A stretch of DNA of 6,061 bases from WYZ-LMO6 sp964509845 (GTDB lineage: Archaea > Hadarchaeota > Hadarchaeia > Hadarchaeales > WYZ-LMO6), in the NCBI GenBank assembly GCA_964509845.1, contig CAZDZG010000043.1, positions 1-6,061 on the forward strand, read 5' to 3'. Below, one piece after another: positions 1-5,826 of the stretch (its first letter is position 1; every line of letters starts with the position of its first letter). The translations under genes and the position numbers were made by a program. Below the pieces are notes generated by a model. The model ran no database searches and was not told the DNA's origin. It saw only the letters and a program-made list of their open reading frames with translations.

Positions 1-241
1 CCACCATCATCTTGGCGGCGGGGTGCTCTACGTCCATCTCCTTCAGGATGGTGACCCCATCGTTGGTGACCGTCACATCCCCCAGGGTGTCCACCAGCAT
101 CTTGTCCATGCCCCTGGGCCCCAGGGTGGTGCGGACGGCCTCGGCTATGATCTTGGCCGCCGCAATGTTCATGCGCTTGGCATCCCTTCCCAGCAGCCTG
201 GTCGTTCCCTCCGGCAGGATGAGGATGGGCTTGGTCGCCAT
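1..241 (-). CDS. ths: Thermosome (group II chaperonin) subunit, N-terminal part, runs off left edge
   Basis: This encodes the first 80 residues of an archaeal group II chaperonin subunit, a cytoplasmic double-ring ATPase that folds proteins. The translation begins MATKPILILPEGTTRLLGRD and carries family hallmarks: NIAAAKIIAEAVRTTLGPRG around residues 25-44, GMDKM at 44-48, and the nucleotide-binding stretch GDVTVTNDGVTIL at 54-66, followed by EHPAAKMM. Full-length subunits are usually about 540-550 residues, so roughly the first 15% is present. The ATG at 239-241 is chosen because GGAGG lies 6 bases upstream and the N-terminus matches the family's usual beginning. A TATA-like box lies about 55 bases upstream. 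Which paralogue (alpha, beta or gamma) cannot be told from this fragment. The call is very secure from motifs. Confidence 0.96.
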   Translation of the reverse strand, partial: MATKPILILPEGTTRLLGRDAKRMNIAAAKIIAEAVRTTLGPRGMDKMLVDTLGDVTVTNDGVTILKEMDVEHPAAKMMV

Positions 242-247
242 GCTAAC

Positions 248-252
248 CCTCC
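248..252 (-). promoter_or_regulatory. Shine-Dalgarno site of the thermosome gene
   Basis: The minus strand reads GGAGG followed by six bases and then the ATG at 241-239. It is the clearest ribosome binding site in the window and fixes the thermosome start. The other starts here have weak or no such site. Confidence 0.75.
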
Positions 253-293
253 GAATAGTTCCGATAACTCATAGTTGAGATTACACCTTTCCC

Positions 294-300
294 TTTTATG
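294..300 (-). promoter_or_regulatory. Probable TATA box of the thermosome gene
   Basis: The minus strand reads CATAAAA here, preceded by the A-rich CGAAAAA, which could act as a BRE. With the usual 25-27 base distance, transcription would start near 270 and leave a leader of about 30 bases containing the GGAGG site. The box lies only 9 bases beyond the stop codon of the upstream platform-protein gene, and no T-run separates them. Seen: the AT-rich element and its spacing. Inferred: that it is used. Confidence 0.5.
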
Positions 301-308
301 TTTTTCGG

Positions 309-2132
309 TCAACCACCCGCCGTGGGAAGGGTGGGAAGCTTGAGGAAGGAAGAGAGGGGCAGGAGCTGCGCCCCCATGAAGAGCAACCAGCCCATCACGC
401 ACATGAGGAGGGAGTGCTTCAGCCCGTCCCTGATCCTTCCCGTCCTGAACTGCCCCGCCAGGATGCCCAGCGCTATGGCCTGGATGAGGACGGCGTGGTA
501 GAAGAGGGTCTTGACCAGCTGGGGGTTGACGGGGTTGATCCCTATCCCCATTCCCCCCGGCATCTCCACGTTCTGGGTGGGCAGGGCTGGCACGAAGATC
601 ACCACCATACCCACGGCGGTGATGGCGAAGACCCCGAAGATCATGTAGGCCACCAGCACGTAGGTGAAGGTCAGGGTTCTGCGCTCCCTTTTCAGATAGA
701 CCTCGGTGGAAACGTCGTTGGCCAGCACCTTGAGCACATCCCCTATGTTGCTGGTGGCGGTGGCAGCGACGTTCATCACCGAAATCACCCTCATGAGGAG
801 GCCGCTCTTTATCCTCCTCTCCATGTCGGAGAGGGCCTGGGAGGCGGAGCTTCCCCACTCTATGTCCCTCCTCACCTTGACCAGCTCCGGTGAAAGGGCC
901 CCGAAGCGCTCGGGAGGAAGGGTCCTGACGGCCTTGGCCGGAGGCAAACCGGAGGAAACTGCGGCGGCGAGCGAGGAAAGGTAGTCGGGGGTGATGGCCA
1001 GGATCCTCTCCAGCCTCCTCTCCCTCAGCTCGTGAAGGATTACGAAGGGAAGGAGGGCTATGACCAGGGAGAACACCAAAGTGGTCTCCGGCTGAGGCTC
1101 CAGGCCCAGCCTGGTTTCCAGGGTCAGGAATCCCGCCAACCTGAGCAGGGCGAAGAGGACGGCGGCCGGGAGGGAGAGATAGAAGACCCTGAGGGGATCA
1201 TCGGGAAGCGTTTTCAGGAAGAGGAGGGGCCCGCGAAGTCCACCACCCCAGAGGCTCCCCCTTCTGCCCAGCTGCACGGACTCCCGGCGGGGATGCTTGG
1301 CCTCCCAGGGGGAGTACTGGGAAAGGAGGAGAATGAAGAGGGCCGAGCCCAGGGGAATGGCCAGATAGACGACCACGTAGAGGACGAGGGAAGGGATGGG
1401 GCTCATCATCAGCAGGGGGAGGAGCGTTACCAGGAGGAGAAAGGGCAGGAGGCCTACGGTGATGGTGGATATCTCCGCCATGATGGAGACCACTTCGAAA
1501 GATTTCAGCTGGGCCTCCTTGGCCTCAGCGTAGGCCTTCTCGCACCGGGAGGAGAGGAAATCGCTCAGGCTGGAACCGGTCTCCACCACCGTGGCCAGGG
1601 TCTTCAGGAACTCCCTGAACTTCTCCGAGGGACAGGTGTCGGCCACATCCGTGATGGCCTGAACGGGAGACATGCCGAAGACCTCCACGTTCCTCACCAC
1701 CGCGGCGGCCTCCTTGCAGATCTCCCCGTAGTCCTCCTTCCTCTTACTCAGCTCCTTGAAGATCTGGACTATGCCCACCCCACCTTTGCTCATGGCCAGC
1801 ATGAAGGCGAGGGCGTGGGGCATCCTGGCCTCTATTTCCCTTTTCCTGGACCATCCGGTTTTCTCCAGGTTGAGGAGGGAAAGCCGGTAGAGGCCGTAAC
1901 CCGCCCCCATCCCCGCGAGGAATGCCAACAGGGGGGAGTAGGGGATCCCGTAGTACAGTCCCAGCAGGAGCACGAGCGAGAAGGAAAGCAGGGAAAGTAT
2001 AAAAGAAAACATCAGGGTTCTCTCCAGGAACTCCCTGGCGAAGCGTGCCACCCTGGCCCTTCTCAGGGCCAGGTGCACTTCCTCCACCCTCTTCTCCTTT
2101 ATCCTCTTCAGGAGAAAGGCGATGGGAAACAT
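309..2132 (-). CDS. ArlJ/TadB-TadC-type type II secretion system F-domain membrane platform protein
   Basis: This 607-residue polytopic membrane protein is the likely inner-membrane platform on which the secretion ATPase acts in a type IV-pilus-like or archaellum-like machine. It has two T2SSF-type domains, at about residues 105-240 and 380-515. Hydrophobic segments are visible near 38-60, 63-84, 220-243, 247-272, 317-338, 352-368, 488-516, 541-562 and 572-592. The C-terminal stretch ILAGQFRTGRIRDGLKHSLL (557-576) resembles the conserved end of archaeal FlaJ/ArlJ proteins, and the length is at the usual to slightly long end for that family. The tandem arrangement corresponds to bacterial TadB plus TadC in one chain. 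Its ATG overlaps the ATPase stop codon (TGATG), implying translational coupling; GGGGAAA lies just upstream and AGGAG further out. The family is secure, but whether it serves an archaellum, an adhesive pilus or another machine is not shown. Confidence 0.93.
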   Translation of the reverse strand: MFPIAFLLKRIKEKRVEEVHLALRRARVARFAREFLERTLMFSFILSLLSFSLVLLLGLYYGIPYSPLLAFLAGMGAGYGLYRLSLLNLEKTGWSRKREIEARMPHALAFMLAMSKGGVGIVQIFKELSKRKEDYGEICKEAAAVVRNVEVFGMSPVQAITDVADTCPSEKFREFLKTLATVVETGSSLSDFLSSRCEKAYAEAKEAQLKSFEVVSIMAEISTITVGLLPFLLLVTLLPLLMMSPIPSLVLYVVVYLAIPLGSALFILLLSQYSPWEAKHPRRESVQLGRRGSLWGGGLRGPLLFLKTLPDDPLRVFYLSLPAAVLFALLRLAGFLTLETRLGLEPQPETTLVFSLVIALLPFVILHELRERRLERILAITPDYLSSLAAAVSSGLPPAKAVRTLPPERFGALSPELVKVRRDIEWGSSASQALSDMERRIKSGLLMRVISVMNVAATATSNIGDVLKVLANDVSTEVYLKRERRTLTFTYVLVAYMIFGVFAITAVGMVVIFVPALPTQNVEMPGGMGIGINPVNPQLVKTLFYHAVLIQAIALGILAGQFRTGRIRDGLKHSLLMCVMGWLLFMGAQLLPLSSFLKLPTLPTAGG

Positions 2133-4129
2133 CAGCTTTCCCCAATTCTCCTGAGCACGCTTTCGGGGTTGTAATAGTACTGGCTCAGCACCTCCGCTAT
2201 CTCCGCGGGAGTAATCCCCGGCTGGTTCGCCAGCCAGGTAAGCACCCTCTCCCTGTTCCTCAGTTCCTTCTTGAGTTGAATGGGGGTCATGCCCAGGTTC
2301 CTCCTGAGCTCCCTCAGCACCCAGGACTCCTCCACCTTCCTGAAGGTGTCGGTGGAGGGATCCCAGTGGAAGGTTTCTACGATCCTTATCTCCTCCGTGA
2401 TGGGATCCAGGCCCGCGAACTCAATGATCTGCTGGTTACGTCTCACCCTCTCACTTCCCAGGTTGGTGAGGAGCTGCAGGCAGATGATGTCCAACTCCGC
2501 CAGCATGGGCCTGGGTATGTTGATGGGGTCCCCCTCCAGCCTGTTCACGGCCGCCTGGACGGAACCGGCATGCATGGTGCAGAAGGCGGTGTGTCCCGTG
2601 CATATGGCCTGGAACATGGCCTGGGCCTCCACCCCCCTGACCTCCCCCACGATGAGGCACTCGGGTCTCTGCCTCATGGCCACCTTCACCAGCTCGTTCA
2701 TGTCTATGGGCTTCACCCCCAGCATCTCCCTGGTGACGTTGGGGACCCAGTTCTTCTGGTAGAGGGAGAGCTCCCGCGTGTCCTCGATGGAGATGATCTT
2801 GGCGTCCGGAGGGATGAAGAAGGCCAGGGCGTTCAGGGTGGAGGTCTTCCCGCTGGCCGTCCCCCCTATCACCATCACGCTGCACCTATTCTCTATGGCC
2901 AGCCAGAGATATGCCAGCATTTCGGGGCTGAAGGTGTGGAACCTTATGAGGTCCACGGGGGTGAAGACCCTCGCCAGCCACTTCCTGATGGAGAAGGAGG
3001 CCCCCCTGGCGGTGATCTCCTCCCCAAAGGTCACCTGGACCCTAGAACCGTCAGGGAGCCTGGCGTCTACCACAGGCTCCGCAAAGGAGAGATGCTTTCC
3101 GCTGCGCTCCGCCAGCAGGGCGTTGAAGTTATCAAGCTCATCCCTATCGAACTGGATGTTGGTTTCCATGTTGTAGTACCTTCTGTGATAGATGAACAGA
3201 GGAATATCCGGTCCATCACAGGAGATATCCTCTATCATGGGATCCTTAAGCAGGGCATCTATCTTCCTGAAGCCCAAGTTATCCCTCCTCAGGAAGTAAT
3301 AGAGCTTGTAAAGGGTCTTTGGATCGGAAATCCCCATTTTTCTGACCATCCCCATCATCTCCCTTGCCAGCACTTCCTCCTTCTGCGCTGGGGGAAGCTC
3401 GTAGGGGAGCCGGCTCCTAAGCTCCTCCCATATCTCCTGCAGCATCCTCTGCTCCTCGAAGGTTAACCTGGGCTCCACCAGGTGATACCTCAGGCGGCCC
3501 GTCCCCTCCTCCCTCAGGATGACCGCATAGGAGAAGGGCTTCTCTATCCAGTATCTTTCTATCTCAACGTACCTTTTCCGGGGGAAGATGAACTCCTCCA
3601 GTCTCCCCAGCGTTTTGAGGTGGTAAGGCGGAAGGCCCACGGGGGAGAGATCCACTATCTCTTCCTCCTCCTTCTCGGGCACTTCTTCTACCAGGTGCTC
3701 TATGCCCACGGAGAGCAAGAAGAGGGCTCTCACCCCCTCCCTAAGCTCTTCGTAAACTTGCCTTTCCTTTTCCTCCAGCCTCCTCAGCTCCCTATCTTCC
3801 TCCACCAACAGCCTTCTCATCTCCACCAAACCTTCCTCGGTCTCCCTTCTCTCCAGGTATTCGATCTCGATGGAAAGGCTCTCCGCCTCGACTTCCATGG
3901 GTACCTCAGGAGCCCTCTCCGGGGTAGCTTCTGAGGGATAAAGCAAGCTTTTCAGCCTCTGGATGAACTCCTCCCTCTCCCCCTCCATTTTCAATTCTTT
4001 TTGGTCCTCTCTATTTAAGGGAGTTTCCTCTTCAGAAGGGTTTAACAGCTCTCTCAGACCTGCATACTTGCCTGCCAACTTCCGGAGGTATTCCGAGACT
4101 TCCTCTAGTCCGTCTTCCTTTCCTGTCAT
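2132..4129 (-). CDS. ArlI/TadA-type type II/IV secretion system ATPase with long acidic N-terminal extension
   Basis: This is a 665-residue hexameric-type secretion ATPase that would power assembly of a type IV-pilus-like structure through the platform protein encoded next. Motifs are complete: Walker A IGGTASGKTS (421-430, K428), Asp box IISIEDTREL (445-454), Walker B CLIVGEVRGV (491-500, E496) and His box TGHTAFCTMHA (511-521). The N-terminal domain before the core contains DPMIEDISCDG (296-306). The C-terminal tail (about 612-665) includes RERVLTWLANQPGITPAEIA, a helical pattern I recall from non-archaellum archaeal paralogues. Compared with archaellum ArlI (about 510-550 residues) it is longer, mainly through a Glu/Lys/Arg-rich, probably coiled-coil region at about 48-155. 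The start at 4129 is preferred for its upstream TATA-like box; M48 (3986-3988) is an alternative. Archaellum use is unproven because no archaellin or other arl genes are in view. Confidence 0.94.
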   Translation of the reverse strand: MTGKEDGLEEVSEYLRKLAGKYAGLRELLNPSEEETPLNREDQKELKMEGEREEFIQRLKSLLYPSEATPERAPEVPMEVEAESLSIEIEYLERRETEEGLVEMRRLLVEEDRELRRLEEKERQVYEELREGVRALFLLSVGIEHLVEEVPEKEEEEIVDLSPVGLPPYHLKTLGRLEEFIFPRKRYVEIERYWIEKPFSYAVILREEGTGRLRYHLVEPRLTFEEQRMLQEIWEELRSRLPYELPPAQKEEVLAREMMGMVRKMGISDPKTLYKLYYFLRRDNLGFRKIDALLKDPMIEDISCDGPDIPLFIYHRRYYNMETNIQFDRDELDNFNALLAERSGKHLSFAEPVVDARLPDGSRVQVTFGEEITARGASFSIRKWLARVFTPVDLIRFHTFSPEMLAYLWLAIENRCSVMVIGGTASGKTSTLNALAFFIPPDAKIISIEDTRELSLYQKNWVPNVTREMLGVKPIDMNELVKVAMRQRPECLIVGEVRGVEAQAMFQAICTGHTAFCTMHAGSVQAAVNRLEGDPINIPRPMLAELDIICLQLLTNLGSERVRRNQQIIEFAGLDPITEEIRIVETFHWDPSTDTFRKVEESWVLRELRRNLGMTPIQLKKELRNRERVLTWLANQPGITPAEIAEVLSQYYYNPESVLRRIGES
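4012..4018 (-). promoter_or_regulatory. Possible internal TATA box ahead of Met48 of the secretion ATPase
   Basis: The minus strand reads TTAAATA inside the coding region, with its centre about 27 bases from the in-frame ATG at 3986-3988. This spacing would suit a leaderless transcript starting at Met48 and giving a 618-residue protein. The surrounding DNA is locally more AT-rich than the rest of the gene. It may be a chance match. Confidence 0.2.
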
Positions 4130-4150
4130 GGGGGGGTCTTCTTTCCCCCC
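4130..4150 (-). promoter_or_regulatory. G/C hairpin in the leader of the secretion ATPase gene
   Basis: On the minus strand six G (4150-4145), the loop AAAGAAGA (4144-4137) and seven C (4136-4130) are followed immediately by the ATG at 4129. The stem can form six G-C pairs. A Shine-Dalgarno-like AGGTG (4154-4150) overlaps the 5' base of the stem and is about 20 bases from the ATG when unfolded, which is too far for normal use. Folding could either mask initiation or bring AGGTG next to the start. The complementarity is seen directly; the function is inferred. Confidence 0.45.
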
Positions 4151-4177
4151 ACCTTTGCAATCGACCTTACTCGGAAG

Positions 4178-4187
4178 ATTTAAAAAA
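4178..4187 (-). promoter_or_regulatory. Probable TATA box of the secretion ATPase operon, overlapping a T-run
   Basis: The minus strand reads TTTTTTAAAT, preceded by ACCAAAAG as a possible BRE. A transcript would begin near 4157, leaving a leader of about 28 bases made almost entirely of AGGTG plus the G/C hairpin. The same TTTTTT (4187-4182) lies 21 bases past the minD stop codon, so it could also act as an oligo-T terminator for minD. A short palindrome GGTT-C-AACC (4193-4201) sits just upstream. Confidence 0.5.
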
Positions 4188-4208
4188 CTTTTGGTTCAAC
4201 CTTTATCC

Positions 4209-4934
4209 CTAACTCAGCTCCTCCACCAACTTTTTGGCAAGGGAGCCAAAGGCTTTGGAAGCGGGGGACCTAGGTTTGTGCAGGACCAGGGGTTTCTTGG
4301 CCAAGATGGAAGCCTCCACCGCCTTATCCTCGGGGATGGTTCCCATTTCCTTCAGCTTCAGGATGTTCTCTATCTCCCTGGGTTTAAGCTGCTTGGAGCT
4401 GAAGAGGAGGCCCTTCTTGAACCTGTTGATCACCACCCCCACCACGCTTTTCTCCAGCAGAAGAGCCACGTCCTTACTCGTGGAAACGTCGGAGACGGCT
4501 ATGGGATCGGGGGTGGTGACCAGGAGCACCTTATCGGATTCGGTCAGGGGCACGATGGAATTCTTGTTAATACCGGGAGGGGTATCCACGAGGATGAGGT
4601 CGTACTGATCCTTGAGGGGGGAAAGAACGGAGGGGAAGAGATCCAGCTTAGCCTTGAGGTAGGCCCTGAGAGAGGGAACAACGGGCAGGAGGGGAACCCC
4701 GAAAGCTGAGCTAACGCTCTTGAGCACCTCCTCTTCCGAAACTTTTTCGGAGGAAAGGAGGGTGTTGAGGCCTTTGCCCGATTTTCCTCCTAGCTGGAGG
4801 GTAAGGTCCCCAGAAGCTAGGTCCGCATCCACCAGGAGAACCTTAATCCCGCGTTTATGCAAAAGCACTCCTAGATTGGCCGTCACGGTGGTTTTACCCA
4901 CCCCCCCTTTGGCGGAAACCACCGACAGAATCAT
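4209..4934 (-). CDS. minD: MinD/ParA-family P-loop ATPase, archaeal MinD type
   Basis: This encodes a 241-residue cytoplasmic ATPase of the SIMIBI class, whose members form ATP-dependent dimers and place other complexes in the cell. Visible motifs are the deviant Walker A SAKGGVGKTT (7-16, signature K9 and catalytic K14), Walker A' VDADLASGDL (35-44, D38), and Walker B LILVDTPPG (113-121, D117). The C-terminal SPASKAFGSLAKKLVEEL (223-240) matches the usual ending of archaeal MinD proteins, and the length is typical. The start is certain because only three residues precede the first beta-strand; AGGG lies 4 bases upstream, and the leader is probably short. The gene is 79 bases upstream of the secretion ATPase on the same strand and divergent from the KaiC-like gene. 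By context it may position the secretion machine, as TadZ/CpaE does in Tad systems or MinD4 in haloarchaea. A general MinD role is the alternative. Confidence 0.92.
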   Translation of the reverse strand: MILSVVSAKGGVGKTTVTANLGVLLHKRGIKVLLVDADLASGDLTLQLGGKSGKGLNTLLSSEKVSEEEVLKSVSSAFGVPLLPVVPSLRAYLKAKLDLFPSVLSPLKDQYDLILVDTPPGINKNSIVPLTESDKVLLVTTPDPIAVSDVSTSKDVALLLEKSVVGVVINRFKKGLLFSSKQLKPREIENILKLKEMGTIPEDKAVEASILAKKPLVLHKPRSPASKAFGSLAKKLVEELS

Positions 4935-4963
4935 TTTCCCTAATTTGTTACTGGAAGAAGGGG

Positions 4964-4971
4964 TTTAAAAA
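4964..4971. promoter_or_regulatory. TATA-like box in the divergent minD / KaiC-like promoter
   Basis: TTTAAAAA on the plus strand (TTTTTAAA on the minus) is the only good TATA candidate in the 61 bases between the two divergent genes. In the plus direction it is preceded by purine-rich GAAGGGG and lies about 28 bases before the ATG at 4996, which suits a near-leaderless transcript. In the minus direction it lies about 34 bases before the minD ATG, leaving a leader of about 8 bases. One box may serve both genes, or a weaker unseen element may serve one of them. Confidence 0.45.
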
Positions 4972-4984
4972 GGAAGCTGCTTCC
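4972..4984. promoter_or_regulatory. Perfect 6-bp inverted repeat beside the divergent TATA box, candidate operator
   Basis: GGAAGC-T-GCTTCC is a perfect inverted repeat with a one-base spacer. It directly abuts the TATA-like box and falls between it and the expected transcription start of the KaiC-like gene. This is where a dimeric archaeal repressor would block preinitiation complex assembly, and it would lie just upstream of the box for minD. The symmetry is seen; regulator binding is inferred. Confidence 0.4.
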
Positions 4985-4995
4985 CCTTTTCCCAC

Positions 4996-5826
4996 ATGCT
5001 TTTTTACGCCCTTTTCCAAAAAGAAATGATGCCCAGGATACCCACGGGGATAGAGAGCTTGGATCTCGCCCTCAACGGGGGCATACCCTCCGGCTCCCTG
5101 GTGCTCCTGGTAGGGGAATCGGGAGCGGGAAAGAGCGAGTTCTGCTACACCGTGACTGCCAACCTCAACTCCATGAGAGAGGATCCTTCCCTCCTACCCA
5201 CCGGCTTCGATCTGGTCCTCCCGGAACGCGTCTGGTATGCCACCTTCAGCAGGAGCGAAGAAGGGGTGCTTTCGGACGTGAGGGACAAGTTCAGCGAGGA
5301 TTTCTATAACAGGTTCACCAGGGGAACCTTCTTCAGGGAGTTCCTCTCCGTTCCTTCCCGCCTGACCACCTTCCAGGAATGGGTGGCGAGCATGATAAGC
5401 AATGGGGGGCACATCAAACTGCGCCGAGAGGTCTTTTCCTCCCTGGCCAAATTCCTGGAGAGGGAAGGACCAGGAACGATGGTGATCTTTCACACCCTTA
5501 CTGACTTCTCCCTGCTCTTCAGGAAGGGCGAGGAGATGGAGTTCGTGAGCTTCCTGCAGGCCCTCCGGGAGATAAGCAGGGAATGGAATGTTACGGTCCT
5601 AGCCATCCTGGCCAGCGGAATCTTCAGCCCGGATGTGGAGAGTCTCATCATCTCCAACGCCGACGGGGTCTTCTCCTTCGAAATACAGGGAAGTGAGCTG
5701 GCTAGGAGGACCATGTTCTCCTGCAAGAGGATGAGGGGGACCGCCGTAAGCCCCGAGCCCTTTGAACTCACGATCACGCCGGACGGCGTGGAGCTCACCC
5801 GCCTCAGGACGCTGGCCGGGCGCTAG
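4996..5826 (+). CDS. KaiC/RAD55-like single-domain RecA-superfamily ATPase with degenerate catalytic residues
   Basis: This protein of up to 276 residues begins its domain with RIPTGIESLDLALNGGIPSG (14-33) and has an intact Walker A, GESGAGKS (40-47). The C-terminal signature KRMRGTAVSPEPFELTITPDG (244-264) follows the KaiC-like pattern. At the catalytic-glutamate position, where KaiC-like proteins have TFEES, it reads TFSRS (83-87), and Walker B reads MVIFHTLTD (162-170) where VVIDSLTD is usual, so the aspartate is replaced by His166. An insert-like stretch at about 62-79 and the motif LPERVWYATFS recall a family I remember as haloarchaeal 'HTR-like' proteins. It may bind ATP with little hydrolysis, as described for ArlH. 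The start is uncertain: ATG 4996 fits the TATA spacing, while ATGATG at 5026-5031 gives the more conserved N-terminus; neither has a Shine-Dalgarno site. Its position next to minD and a secretion motor suggests a regulatory partner. Confidence 0.88.
   Translation: MLFYALFQKEMMPRIPTGIESLDLALNGGIPSGSLVLLVGESGAGKSEFCYTVTANLNSMREDPSLLPTGFDLVLPERVWYATFSRSEEGVLSDVRDKFSEDFYNRFTRGTFFREFLSVPSRLTTFQEWVASMISNGGHIKLRREVFSSLAKFLEREGPGTMVIFHTLTDFSLLFRKGEEMEFVSFLQALREISREWNVTVLAILASGIFSPDVESLIISNADGVFSFEIQGSELARRTMFSCKRMRGTAVSPEPFELTITPDGVELTRLRTLAGR

Noticed and set aside
169..858. Minus-strand open frame of 229 codons bridging the platform protein and thermosome
   Set aside because: It is in a different frame from both clearly recognised genes, overlaps both, and gives a low-complexity Arg/Gly/His/Pro product.
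1032..2174. Plus-strand open frame of 380 codons
   Set aside because: It is antisense to the platform protein, and its composition (Gly, Glu, Gln, His-rich) is typical of a shadow frame with no recognisable domain.
2045..3466. Plus-strand open frame of 473 codons
   Set aside because: It lies opposite the secretion ATPase. Its product is rich in Pro, His, Gly and Leu with no motif, and the minus-strand protein has complete Walker A, Walker B, Asp and His boxes. It is an antisense shadow of GC-rich coding.
4193..4201. Short palindrome GGTT-C-AACC upstream of the secretion ATPase TATA box
   Set aside because: The arms are only four bases and symmetry stops there, so chance is likely; noted only in the promoter entry.
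309..5826. Archaellum (arl/fla) operon
   Set aside because: ArlI- and ArlJ-type proteins are present, but no archaellin, ArlF, ArlG or canonical ArlH. The ATPase is longer than usual and has a tail I associate with other paralogues, so a generic secretion/pilus label is safer.
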